DNA of 64,000 bases. Source: Stratiolaelaps scimitus (taxonomy: Eukaryota; Arthropoda; Arachnida; Mesostigmata; Laelapidae). The notes below the pieces were generated by a model. The model was given only the letters and a program-made list of their open reading frames with translations. It was not told the DNA's origin and did no database searches. Both the position numbers and the translations under genes were made by a program. The stretch spans positions 1,798,001 through 1,862,000 of the forward strand of contig JABWDB010000034.1 in NCBI GenBank assembly GCA_019614645.1. The letters run 5' to 3'. Shown here in pieces: positions 11,505 through 21,831 of the stretch; position 1 is the stretch's first letter; the number at the start of each line of letters is the position of its first letter.

Positions 11505-12560
11505 AGAAAATATATATACCACGATCGGGATATCCAGGAAATGGTTCATGTCACCGTTAGCTTTCTCCATCTATCTCTCAGTCTCTCATGCAGAACATCA
11601 ATGCCAAATTGAGTAGCGATTTAGTTTCATACTAATTACACAACTTACAATAGCAACTATTCACTCACTTGTGGCACGACGGCCACAAACAACAATTGAT
11701 ACTCAACAGAATGTGCCAACTTCTCCATAAAAATCCCTAAGACGCTGATAATGATAGCTCGACGATGAGTCACAACAGGATTGCAGCAATGCGATTCGTA
11801 TCAAATACATATGAATTCGATTGTCGTCCCTCTAGTACCGGTACAATTAGCTTGGCGGCGACAACATTAACGACCGCATTCGCGCCGGAACACATCGCCG
11901 ACGGGGTAGGCCGTCGGTAGCCCCGTGACAATGGTATCAGCATAATATTCGACTTTATTGTTGTTGTGATTTGTTTGTGTGTTCTCCCGCATTCGCTGCT
12001 GCCTCCTCGCCGGCCACCTCGCTATAGCTTATCGTTATTATTATCATTATTGCTATCGTCACCATTGCAGTTATTATTATTATATTATATTATATTATTG
12101 TTGTTGTTATTCTCAAGCGAATCGCAGAGGTGGTAGGGATAACCGGCAAACGGCGCAGCGGTTCCCAGTGTCCCGTTCTCGCGCGGCAGAATCGACCGAC
12201 GGCATCGAATCACGAAACGCCATGGACATGACATCGTGAAAGTTTTCATGAGACGGCGATTGTCGAGGGAAGAGCTGTCGGCAACAGCCGACGACCGACG
12301 GCCGGCTTCCGACGTCGAAGGGAACTTATTGAAATTTATTGCTTCGGCTATAAGATTTCCTTTGATCTAGTGTCGTCGTCGTCGACGTAGTCGTCGTTCG
12401 TTTTTTTTTGCAATTTTTCATCATCCTCGAACGGAAAGCACTGAGCGTATCGGGGCAGCGGCGACGACGGAACGATGAATTGTCCCGGGCTGTGGCACCT
12501 CTATTGGCCGACGTCGGTAGAGCAACGGAGCTAGACTGCGAACAGGGTTTCCGTGCCAGT
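11505..12560. other. gene-free stretch
   Basis: I see no supported gene. It holds short ATT/ATA runs (about 12030-12110), a GTC triplet run near 12370-12392, and frames that are short or repeat-driven. Confidence 0.45.
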
Positions 12561-12567
12561 TTTTTGG

Positions 12568-12620
12568 TCTCTCTCTCTCTCTCTCTCTGTCGCTTGCTTG
12601 CTCTGTCTCTCTCTCTCTCT
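12568..12620. repeat. two (CT)n microsatellites
   Basis: CT tracts at 12568-12588 and 12606-12620, separated by a short T/G/C-rich spacer. Confidence 0.9.
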
Positions 12621-12996
12621 GTTATTTTTCTTGTTTTTGTGATATGAATTTGCGGCGTTTGTAATTAGTCAAGTATCGTTAATGGACAGCTGGGGATTAG
12701 CAGCCAAAATTTTCTAGGCTATATCAGCTTGCCGGGACAAACATCTGGGTCAAAGGGCAAGGGAATGGTTTGTTACGTTATTAGAGGGCATACTATATAT
12801 ATGATGGTCTGATGGCTGGTTTAGATAATAGTGGCAATAGTCGATTTGACAAGGCTCGATTACTAAAACTAAACCTTTTCGGGCTAACTCTCAGCCACGA
12901 CCCGGTTACTGCTGATATCGACTCAAATCTGTTATGATGAATGTGTCTAGGGCTTGTAACGAATACATGCATACGACTTTCAATATGCATACGACT

Positions 12997-13049
12997 CTCA
13001 CCAAACAGAGATAGTGTATGCACCTCAAACACTATCTCTGTTTGGTGAG
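12997..13049. repeat. perfect inverted repeat, 21-bp stem
   Basis: The arms 12997-13017 and 13029-13049 are exact reverse complements over 21 bp, with an 11-base loop. Immediately upstream, a 12-bp direct repeat (atgcatacgact) occurs at 12967 and 12985. The hairpin lies inside a 123-codon minus-strand open frame (12793-13164) that I do not recognise. It could be a foldback element core, a small-RNA-type hairpin or a recent palindromic mutation. Confidence 0.9.
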
Positions 13050-13409
13050 GTTTTACATGAGCGGGTTTATGTGATTGTTTTGAATCAGAGTATGAGGTAT
13101 ATGGGATGATAATGTTTTGTTCTTGAGGTAAGAGTTTGCACGTAAGAGCATCCATCATGAACACTTGCCTTCACTGCTATGGTAACTTGTTACCATTCGT
13201 CTATCGTCATTGAGGTTTCGGATGGGTACGCCGATAGAGAAACAGCTGATTCGTTGGGTACCCGACTTCGCTGATCGTCGTTCGAATGTTTGCATCAATA
13301 GTTCGAGTCTCCTGTTCAGCTGTGTTCACTATAATAGGCGCGACATGTGAGGGAGCCACCGTCGGACGGGAGCAGTCAAGTTAGGTCAGGTCAGATTAGG
13401 TGGCAATGC

Positions 13410-13580
13410 AATGTCGAGCTCGGTGGCGTGGTGGTGCACCTAAATTCGTGTCTCCTTCTATAGAGGAGACACGTATTTAGCTGCACACAAGGTTTCGATC
13501 CCCACCGTTGCACGTTTGCATTTAAAGTATTTGTCCGTCGTGTGATGTAATGCGGAAGGCAGTTCTACCGTGGGCATTAA
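13410..13580 (+). mobile_element. tRNA-derived SINE-like element
   Basis: An A-box-like motif (cggtggcgtggtgg, near 13420) is followed by a B-box-like motif (ggtttcgatcccc, near 13490). These are the internal RNA polymerase III promoter elements of tRNA-derived SINEs. The B box is followed by a tRNA-unrelated part that includes gtgggcattaaac near 13571. The two boxes are farther apart than in a normal tRNA because a long hairpin (13434-13486) lies between them. The element is too divergent, and lacks a proper acceptor stem, to be a functional tRNA. The right boundary is uncertain. Confidence 0.5.
13434..13486 (+). ncRNA. 23-bp stem hairpin inside the SINE-like element
   Basis: The arms 13434-13456 and 13464-13486 pair over 23 positions with two mismatches around a 7-base loop. 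The length, the near-perfect pairing and the 7-base loop resemble either an extended anticodon arm of the parent tRNA or a microRNA-like precursor. I see no match to a microRNA I know. Confidence 0.3.
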
Positions 13581-14360
13581 ACGTTGGCTCGGAAAATTTA
13601 CTAGGTGGCAACTCAGAAGCAATACCGTAGACGTTAAATGATTTAGGCTGAGAATGAAGCCGGAAAACATATATATATATTTATATTAGGTAAACTCACA
13701 TATGCCCGCCCGCTCGTAGTCTCCGATAATTTATGTAGTTAGTGTACACCTGAAATATTTGTACCTAACCACCCAAATAGATGCAAACTGTCGCCTCTGA
13801 TGAGCGACGTATCTAGATGGCGAGCACACACCCATAGATGCTCCCTCGCTTCAGCGAACGTAACGAAAAAAACCATTCCCAGCCGTAAATACGTGCAATT
13901 GTTGTAAACAATGGCCCGCATTTCCGTATCTCCCCAACAAGAAGCTCGTCGGCGCCAGCTTGCCACCGCTTGCTCTGCAGTTTTGCCGCTATTTTCGAGA
14001 CAGCTTACCTCACGGTGGCATACCTTCTTCCTTGTGTATGTCCCGCCGCTATCTGCTCTAGCCACGGATACCCATCCGTTGAGCAGCATCAGCAGCAGCA
14101 ACAACAACAGCATTGGGTAGAAGTAAGGTCCTTCCAAGTATGTTTCTCCTCATATACGTGTTGTATATTTGCGCATAGAAGATGCAGCATTCGGCCCTCA
14201 AGCCAGCTAGCCAGCCAGCCGGCCGGCCGGCCTCTGGCCGCAACAGAATTACGTGCGAAGCACATCCTCCACTTCAAGCCTGTCGTTTATCGGGTCATCA
14301 TACTTCTGCAGTGTCCGTTTCTCGTCGCCGTGCCGGCAGAACGGTGGTGGCCGAACGCAT

Positions 14361-14384
14361 GGGTGGGAGGGGGCGGGGGGGGGG
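14361..14384 (+). other. G-quadruplex-like G runs
   Basis: Runs of 3, 3, 5 and 10 G with single-base loops, a pattern expected to fold very stably on the plus strand. Confidence 0.6.
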
Positions 14385-14722
14385 TCTCTGTGTAGCTCGC
14401 GCAGAAGTTTTGCCTGCACCAGCGGGCGATGAGGCCGCGCACCAGTCGGCGAGAGAAAGTCGGGTTACGTCCGTCTGTCGTCAGCTGCTGTCGGCTGCTG
14501 CCGATTCGTTGTTCCTACGTTTTGCTATACCTCACTAGTGGTTCTCTAGCTCGGTCACTCTCACCGTCTCCTCGCCCTGCCACCGTCGTAGTTGTTGCCT
14601 GGCGGATGGTCTCTCGCTGTTGTTACTGCCCCCTGCTCATGACGATCTTGTGAGGAGAACGAATCGGACGAGATAACGCTCCTCCTGATCACTGAAAGGA
14701 AGAAAGGCACCGAAAATATGGC

Positions 14723-14840
14723 ATGATAACGGTAATCGTATCGTGGTCGTCCGCGTCGCCGTCATACGACGACGTAAACGAGGACCCTGAAGGAGACGAA
14801 GAACACAACAATAGTAGTAGCAATTGCAGCAGCAGCAACA

Positions 14841-14871
<31 letters not shown>

Positions 14872-15151
14872 CAACAATAGCAACAATGCTAGTAACAAGA
14901 GCAAGCGCGGTACCAGCACGGAAATTGGTCTGCCTTGGACCCTTTTTCCTGATTTGCATTTAACTTTTCTGCGGTTTCGTTGTTCACGCGCCGCGTGCAC
15001 CGTTTTACGGCCAGTACCTCCCGGCTCGTTCGCAGCGCAGCGGAGCAGCAGCAGCAGCAGCTGTTACAGCTGTCGAGACTCGAGCGGCAAGACGGACAAG
15101 CACGAAACGGGCAGGGGAAATAGTGAGCGCCTATGGGACGCAGTAGTTTGA
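14723..15151 (+). CDS. candidate Ser/Asn-rich ORF, 142 aa, unknown
   Basis: A true ATG opens a 142-codon frame ending at TGA. Residues about 14-27 are acidic (YDDVNEDPEGDEE). A Ser/Asn block encoded by AGC/AAC repeats follows (about residues 28-57), then mixed sequence, a second six-Ser run (about 106-111) and a charged tail. Third codon positions look G/C-rich in the acidic and tail parts, as in coding DNA. Against it, the low-complexity tract also opens the other frames, no domain is recognised, and no splice or promoter context fixes the start. It overlaps the next ORF by 19 bp in another frame. Confidence 0.22.
14806..14887 (+). repeat. AGC/AAC (CAG/CAA) triplet tract
   Basis: About 80 bp of AGC, AGT and AAC triplets, reading poly-Ser/Asn in the ORF frame, poly-Gln in another, and poly-Leu on the opposite strand. 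Confidence 0.9.
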
Positions 15152-15501
15152 GCAGTAGGCGTAAGCTGGCACGGCCGGTGTCGTGCTCGAGTTCTGCAGC
15201 GGGCGCTTCGAGTATGGCAAGCAGCCAGAAGTGCGTCGTCCGCCACGCGACCACCGCACAACCAGTCGTTAACAGCCAAAGCAGCAACAGCAGCAGCAGC
15301 AGCAGTCGAAGACAACGAAAAAAAATGCCGACCGTTTGTGGTCAATTCATTCTGGATTGCTGTCTGTGTTTCAGCAGAGGTCGCGGGGGCGGCCACCACC
15401 GCCGCCGCCGCCACCACCGTCGCTGGCCGACTCCCCGCGGATCACGACGCTCGTCAGCGGAGATGGCGCCGGTTGTACTTGTGCCGGTAGCTGTGGCATG
15501 A
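15133..15501 (+). CDS. candidate Ser/Arg-rich ORF, 122 aa, unknown
   Basis: An ATG-started frame of 122 codons. Residues 1-46 are Ser/Arg/Ala-rich, a short Ser run follows (about 52-57), then a basic patch (RRQRKK) and a Cys-containing hydrophobic patch around residues 66-79. It ends in a Gly/His/Arg-rich tail read from CCG/CCA repeats. Third positions look G/C-rich. A strong splice acceptor (15373-15374) lies inside it. If that acceptor is used, the part downstream would be read in a different frame, so at most one of these models is right. No family is recognised. Confidence 0.15.
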   Translation: MGRSSLSSRRKLARPVSCSSSAAGASSMASSQKCVVRHATTAQPVVNSQSSNSSSSSSRRQRKKMPTVCGQFILDCCLCFSRGRGGGHHRRRRHHRRWPTPRGSRRSSAEMAPVVLVPVAVA

Positions 15502-15557
15502 TTATGATGGCAATCATTACTGTTATTATTGCACTGGTCTCATTGCACTGGCAGTGA
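15375..15557 (+). CDS. candidate terminal exon with hydrophobic C-terminus
   Basis: A strong acceptor, with a T/C-rich tract ending gtctgtgtttcag, precedes 61 codons open to TGA in phase 0. The product is basic at first, then nine Pro (7-15). A linker with Ser-Gly-Asp-Gly (28-31) and three Cys (34, 36, 40) follows, then a hydrophobic segment (about 42-57) ending three residues before the stop. Small residues followed by a short hydrophobic end is the layout of a GPI-anchor signal or a C-terminal tail anchor. Third positions are mostly G/C. The upstream exon is not identified, and the Pro run comes from a CCG/CCA repeat, so a chance frame is possible. Confidence 0.25.
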   Translation, partial: QRSRGRPPPPPPPPPSLADSPRITTLVSGDGAGCTCAGSCGMIMMAIITVIIALVSLHWQ

Positions 15558-15616
15558 TCACTTTTGCGATTGTTGTCGAGTGAGGCAGAGTTGGCTTTTC
15601 GGATTTGTAAAAATTT

Positions 15617-15655
15617 GAGAGAAAGAAAGAGAGAGAGGGAGAGAAAGAGAGAGAT
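15617..15655. repeat. interrupted (GA)n microsatellite
   Basis: A GA-rich tract of about 39 bp with GAAA and GGG interruptions. Confidence 0.9.
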
Positions 15656-15674
15656 ATGGAAACGAAGTTGACTA

Positions 15675-15708
15675 CTCAGTATATATATATATATATATAT
15701 ATACTGAG
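15675..15708. repeat. (TA)n tract inside a 34-bp perfect palindrome
   Basis: A TA tract flanked by CTCAG on the left and CTGAG on the right, so all 34 bp are self-complementary. A second TA tract (15723-15737) and a (GA)n tract (15752-15771) follow. Confidence 0.95.
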
Positions 15709-15751
15709 AGTGATAGAGGGGAATATATATATATATAGAGTAGGGAGGTAA

Positions 15752-15771
15752 AGAGAGAGAGAGAGAGAGAG
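15752..15771. repeat. (GA)n microsatellite
   Basis: An alternating AG tract of 20 bp. Confidence 0.9.
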
Positions 15772-15789
15772 TTGAGTTCGGACAGATAT

Positions 15790-17500
15790 GCATGCACGGG
15801 CTGAACCATCTGTAGCCCAGAGCGTCGAAGTGCGTGAGAGTGAAATTTCAACTTTGGCGAGGATGTTCGTTGGCTTTGCGTAATTTTGAGACGTTAGCTA
15901 CTTGCTTTGACGTTTTGACGAATTGAACGGCAATCGTCAGATGAGATTCTTGTGAGAAAGATGCGTGTCCATCGTCGTCTACCTGACGGATTCCATAGGC
16001 AATTAGTATTCTTGGATAATTATAATATTATGCATTTATTTATGTTATGAGGTCGTGAAATGCGACTTTTGCGCGCTCAACTCGGATAGACCCGCGCGCA
16101 TACTGCCGGGATACACTGTATATTCGCCGTGGGTCGGCGACGCCGGCAGCTCATATAGATCGTTGTCTCGTCGTCGGCGTTCGTACGACGTCGTTCGGAA
16201 AATGCGGAAAAAAAATAAATGCATCCCTGACATTAGAGCAGCACCCCAGATGTTGCCGACACTTGTCAGCTTTATGATTAATAGTGGACAAGGCCACTAA
16301 TCCTCGCGGTAGGCGTCGCTCCAGCATGAGCGGAACAGAGCCTCAAGCCAGAGGAAATTGAGACAATCAACATAATAATCCTGTTTGAGACAGACAGCAA
16401 GGGCTAATCGGGCGACGAGCTGAAATGTTCACCACGGTATATCTCATGTGTTCTGTTCCTGCTTTACAAGAGCAATCGAAGCTTGACTCGAGTTGACCGA
16501 ACACTGCGGGATGCCTGCCTATCAAGCAACCGCATTGGGTTAGATGATTCTGTGTATTATATGTCGTTTTTTTTCGTCTTCAGACTATGAGGCTGTGGGC
16601 CGAACCCCATCATAGATCAGCACCCGGACTTCACCACGGAACTCGCAACTTTAGCATATCGAATATCGCCAAAATATTGTCTATGGCTGCAGCAGGCGGA
16701 CGGGCGGCCGTTCGTACGCTGGAGTTTCGCCCTGTCGAGCCATGAAAAGCTTGGCTTGTTTGCATCTCTCTTTGCAAGCTTTCGTTAACAATTAGTCGAA
16801 GAGAGGAAATATGGGGTCAGCGTCCGCCGATGCACCCGTCCGGCCAACGAATATAATTCCATAGAACTCCGCGTGTATTCAAATGCGGTAATCATATTAT
16901 ATTAAGCTGTTTAAACGTTGCGCCTGTGCCAACGAAAGTGTGACTGGACACCGGCAGAAAACAAACCATTTCGAAATCTGGGCTAGCTGTAAATCAAATT
17001 TGTGATCGCGACTCCGCTCAACTCAAAACAAAGGGGCGCGAGAGAGAGCGAGCCAGAGAGAGAACGAGGTAACGAAGCCGTTGCGGCGAAGTCTCATAGG
17101 AGGATAGTGCCGAGCCGCCAATCGGCGTCTGCCATAAACTCTCTTTGGGAGAGTCACCCATTGTCCAATTACGGCGATGCGCGTATCCCCAGATTCGCGA
17201 CGCCGCTCTGAGGCCTGGTCCGGTTGTCTTGGGTGGAAACCAAAACGAAGAAAAAGGAGAGATTTCTTGATGGGCACAGAGAGAGAGAGAGCAACAGTCT
17301 GGATAGCCGCCGCAGCACACAGCGGTCCCTCAAAAACATCCCCTCTCCTCTCTCTCGCTTTCTCTCCCTCGTGCTCGTTCGCTATTTCTGGGGCGGACGA
17401 CAAATGACGGCTCCATAACCACAATGACACACGCGCATATGCCTAGCTGATATGAGTTGACGTCGGGTGCTCGTTTTCTGTTGCATTACGTCTATCAAAT
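15790..17500. other. gene-free stretch
   Basis: I see no supported gene. Open frames are at most about 135 codons and no motif is recognised. Short GA-rich patches lie near 17040-17065 and 17278-17291. Confidence 0.45.
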
Positions 17501-17504
17501 GAGG

Positions 17505-17507
<3 letters not shown>

Positions 17508-17540
<33 letters not shown>
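17508..17540. repeat. (TA)n microsatellite
   Basis: An alternating TA tract of 33 bp. Confidence 0.97.
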
Positions 17541-17543
<3 letters not shown>

Positions 17544-17805
17544 AAATGAAATGACAACTGGACGGACGCAATTGGAGAACGAGGAGAATTGCAACAAAAC
17601 CGATTTCATAGAGCGGCCAATCTGTCTGCTTCCAATCGGAGAAGATCCACCAATGTACTGTAGCGTAAAGACCCTGCGGCGCGTCATAGCTCCGACCGCC
17701 CAAATGGTAACAGCGAGGTAGCGATACGAGCGCCGCTGTTGTTCGCGATTGGGGAATATCTATGAATCAGCACTGCTCACCACCTAGCTCTCTCTGCCTG
17801 GCACT

Positions 17806-18784
17806 GTGACCGCTAGCTCGGCCACTCTCCACGAAATTGCGCCCATGTGGCGTATAATGAGTAGAAACAACGCTCTTGTAACGATTCTTGCAAACCACCG
17901 GAGGAAGGGCGCTACGAAATCCTTCCGTACATCTCCGGATACGAAAATGCCGTCCATTCTCGTCCGTTATCGTCATTATCTAATCGTGCTGCGAGCGGTG
18001 AGCCAGACACACAGTGAAACTGTGAGCTTCCTCTCACACTGCGCCCCCATCCGCTCCACTGCTGTTCGTGTAATAGATGCCAGCTTCGCGAGGCAATTGG
18101 AACAAGAACGTGTCGAAATAAATCGACAGTGACTTGACGAGTGAAGAATTGCACTTGTGCGTCATATTTGCGAAATTTGCGCGCAAAGTGCGCTCCCCCG
18201 GTGTTGAACATGTAATTTCAGTAAAATCTCAGATGGTCGTGCCAGGAGCGAGAGGCGGGGGCGACAGCTGCCAGTGATCTGTGTCATGGCCAGCAAGGAA
18301 CAGGTGTGCTTTTAGAGGGAGCAGCACTGTCAGTAGGGCAAATGCATGGTCAGGCAGTGCGGGTCGCTATTGCTCGAAGGGGCCTCCCTGATGGACCTTT
18401 TAATCCGCACAATGTCGGCTCGGTCATTCCAACTTGGTCTTGTCGAACATAGTCGCTACCTGGTTACGCAATGTTTTGCTGTCCTTTACCGTCCTCGATA
18501 GGAATATATACCATCGTATTCGTCGATCTATCACTGAACTAACTGCATCCACCGAGGAGACAATCTCGCCCGGGTCTGCCCTGGACGCAGCCACGCACGA
18601 AGTCGTCCTCACTTACCAAAACACGTGTTGCAACCCCGTCCGGTCAGATCTGTCTGGGTCGAACGCTGTAGCTGAATCTATCAAGCACTCGTCAACAGCG
18701 AGCGTGTCGTGTGTGTTCAGACGTCAGATGTTCGAGCGGTCCGCGCGGCCGTTCGAGGCCGCGATGAATTCTATCGTTGCGTAG
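17806..18784 (+). other. two unremarkable open frames, unsupported
   Basis: Plus-strand frames at 17806-18132 (108 codons) and 18434-18784 (116 codons) have ordinary amino-acid mixtures without repeats. Neither shows a recognisable domain, and the opposite strand is also open. At this length they are within chance expectation, so I do not call them genes. Confidence 0.3.
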
Positions 18785-19767
18785 CTGCCGCCGCCGCATT
18801 CGCCTCTGGCCTGTGGTTCAAGTCAGTGGCTGTTCCCGGGAAAAAACGCAAGTCGCCCGACCTGCTCCCACAAGGTTTCTTTCCAGCCAGAGTTCCCGCG
18901 TCGGCCGAGGACCGAGCCAGCCCTTCAAGCTGTTCGAGCCCCGGACGTGGGAACGTGACGAAGAGGCCGCCAACTGGAAAAATGGCCGGCGACGCTGGCC
19001 GTGCGGAGGCTTCACGGGGATGTAATGCACAAACAGGAAGAAATCCGCCATGGTGTGTTAAACGCTGAACGCAAGGCAGGGAAAAAAAACCAGCCAGCTC
19101 AAAAAAAAACGAGCGTTTGGCAGAATTACGGCGATGTAGAGAGGTGTCCGTTGAGAAGGGCGAGAGATGAGCCGACATCGCCGCGGGAAGACAGAGCGAG
19201 AGAGAGAGAGAGATAGTGAAGATGAGAAGAAGAAGGGTATCTAGTTGTACAGCAATGATTGAGGATCGTATGATTGAGCAAAGCCGATCAGAGACACCCT
19301 GTATCGCTATGTACGCACGTTCGGTTAGGGGAGAGATTGGTGATAAGAGGGCCTCCGTATCCTCAGCGCGTGAACATGCAACCGATATACTATATTATGT
19401 GTTATGTATGTGAATTGAATTGCACATAATTCGCTAGTCCGTTCGCGTTGGCAACGCCGACGGGGAAGAGGTCGGGTCCAACAGCCCTATTGCTGACTGT
19501 GGTAGTTATGGGTAGTGGATGCAACTAGCAACCGTTAGGGTCTAAGCATCTTCTATTTTGAGATAAGTCATTGAACAGGGGAAGGGACAGCTCGTGGAGA
19601 CACGGCATGTTTACTTTCATACTTTTCTTGTGGCGTTTCGTCGGTGAGCGTTTGGCTGGACGCGATCATCGGATCGACTAGCGCCTGCTGAAAACACATA
19701 GCACGCTGTATATCTGCTGCGGCTTCTAGACAAACGTCTATACTATTAGGAAGACATCGCTAGCTAC

Positions 19768-20355
19768 ATGAAAAAAAAACACTTGGAGTGCCTCCTTATC
19801 ATTGTGTCATCTTCATGCGCGCCTGCTTACACGCTACGCGCTTGCGACAGCGTTGAAACGGGCCAAAGCACTTGCCCACGGGAGCGGAGGACTCAGTGTG
19901 TTTATTTACTTACAATGTATTCGAATGCAATGCGTCACGTATGCTGTACCCCATCCATACAAACGCCTTTACGTAAGAGAGCCGTACGCCTGCCGGCATT
20001 TGTCGTCTCGGAGCGGCTAGCGCGCGGCCCGCGTGCGGGTCCCGTTCGTTCCGAACGCCATAACGATCTCAGATGTAAAGCGTCGGCCGGATCTTCTGTG
20101 GACGAGCAGCGCGCGCGGCGACGACGGCGATTTATGATAAAATCATCGCAGAGAAGACAACTCACGAGGATTGGTTGCTCGCGGATGAGGAACGAGGAGC
20201 GGGGGGGGCGAGGAGAGGGAGGGAGAGACGGGGCGCTTTCGGCAACTTCGCGAAGGGTTGAAAAACGCTCTGAAGCGAAACACGAGCAACGAAGTGCTCC
20301 GCATGTTTTCCAGACGAACACCACCGACGTTCGTTCATCATATTTATTTAGGTAA
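19768..20355 (+). CDS. candidate ORF or exon, 195 codons, unknown
   Basis: An ATG-started frame of 195 codons ending just past a donor-like site (TTAG/GTAAGA, near 20351). The N-terminus is a short Lys/Cys/Leu segment followed by a hydrophobic patch. The middle and end are Arg/Ser/Glu-rich with a Gly/Arg patch from a G-rich run near 20192-20226. The length is above the local average but the patch is GC-rich, which lowers stop frequency. No domain is seen. Confidence 0.12.
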   Translation: MKKKHLECLLIIVSSSCAPAYTLRACDSVETGQSTCPRERRTQCVYLLTMYSNAMRHVCCTPSIQTPLRKRAVRLPAFVVSERLARGPRAGPVRSERHNDLRCKASAGSSVDEQRARRRRRFMIKSSQRRQLTRIGCSRMRNEERGGRGEGGRDGALSATSRRVEKRSEAKHEQRSAPHVFQTNTTDVRSSYLFR

Positions 20356-20735
20356 GACGCTAATCTAGAAATTTAGAACGCTGAGATCGACGCGCTTGAA
20401 CTCGCTCTGCCTTGTCAAACGGATGACGGCATGAATGTATAGTGTGCCGTGTGTCTGTATATGGCGGCCGGCGAGAGAAAGAAAGATATGAGGAGGGTAG
20501 ACGAAACGGTATCAATGAGAAATACTGCCCTGCCTCACTCTCCGCGTCGACCTAATTAAAGTTCAGGGGGTTCGGGACGAGTGAGGGCGAAGTATTCAAG
20601 TACTGCGGTTTATTGAATTGAACTGTAATTTGACAATGCTTTAAGGTGAAGTTTAACATTAAAAAAAAACTACGGTGAAATAGTTAAAACATTCTAGTTA
20701 CGGTGTAGAGAGGCGGTGTAAAGACTGATACTGTG

Positions 20736-20757
20736 TATATATATATATATATATATA
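20736..20757. repeat. (TA)n microsatellite
   Basis: An alternating TA tract of 22 bp. Confidence 0.95.
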
Positions 20758-21158
20758 AATGAACAGAACGTTCGAGCAGCTTAACGTGGTTTCCGAGCGG
20801 TCACGATCCAGGTCGCTGCCAACTGAGATTCTCGCCTACATAGGCCGCTGCCCAGCTCACAAAACGAACGTACGGGGTCACCAAAGAATCGAGCACTGGA
20901 CCACAACGACAGCAGTGGGTTTAATCGAGCATCGAAACGAAGCATAAAATACAAACGATGCAAACACCAGCAAACAAAAGTAAACACCCCGTACGTTTTC
21001 GAGTTGTGCTCACAAGCGAGCAACTATGACGAAGTCCAGTTCGTGTTGTATGCATCCACTCAGTAGGGAACAGTGGCCTGTGCTTCTATTCCTGTAACGG
21101 GAATAAGCTAAGCAGGTCTCCATCGCCAGCTTCCATGGAGGAAGCGGGCGAGAGAGAT

Positions 21159-21178
21159 GAGAGAGAGAGAGAGAGAGA
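21159..21178. repeat. (GA)n microsatellite
   Basis: An alternating GA tract of 20 bp. Confidence 0.9.
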
Positions 21179-21261
21179 TTGCGCCCCTCTATTTAAATGA
21201 ACGCCCATACAAATTGCGACCGGAACGTCGCAGCATTTTGCCCAAACCGGCAGCAAGGCGA

Positions 21262-21284
21262 ATATATATATATGTATATATATA
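21262..21284. repeat. (TA)n microsatellite
   Basis: A TA tract with a single G interruption, 23 bp. Confidence 0.9.
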
Positions 21285-21785
21285 CAGTGAATAATCTCCT
21301 CGCGATCAATAATTTCGCGTCGCATGAACCGCGTGGATAAGCTCTTCGGGGTTATTCTCGGTTCAGTCCTGGGTATGCATATGTTCAGCATCGCCATGCG
21401 GCGGCGGCGGCGGCGGCAACGGTTATCATGGTGGGGACGCTGATGATCTCGTTCTTGTCTGGAGGCGGGCCGGAGTGCCTTGTCCTCTGATCGCGTTGAT
21501 CTCATCGGGATTTCAGTATCTAAAGGAACCATCGTAGATTTCATTTTATTGACACGGGACCGTTCCGCCGAGAGTCTTGTCCATTTTCTATGTTTGTTTG
21601 GCTACTGACGCTGTTGAAGACGGTAATGATAATAGATTGTTGTGACGATTGTTGAATATTCGTCTCTCGCTTAGTCTAGTACCTATGCTATGCTCTGCAT
21701 GCATGGTGGAGGCATGACAAACGCTGTCCTACGAAAAATGCATTAACGAGGTGACCTGCTTGTTTGACACTTGCTAGAATCAAGT

Positions 21786-21790
21786 GAATG

Positions 21791-21826
<36 letters not shown>

Positions 21827-21831
21827 CATTC
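21786..21831. repeat. 46-bp perfect palindrome centred on (TA)n
   Basis: The TA tract (about 21792-21825) is flanked by GAATGTT on the left and AACATTC on the right, so 46 bp are fully self-complementary. Such a sequence can extrude as a cruciform. Confidence 0.97.

Noticed and set aside
14205..14235. AGCC/CCGG tetranucleotide run, with similar CCAG runs near 23437, 28705 and 32028
   Set aside because: They are short imperfect repeats without consistent flanks, so there is no evidence of a shared element.
16590..16630. gggccgaacccc and other TTCGA-type strings suggestive of tRNA T-arms
   Set aside because: They lack an A box at the right spacing. No full tRNA gene was found in the window.
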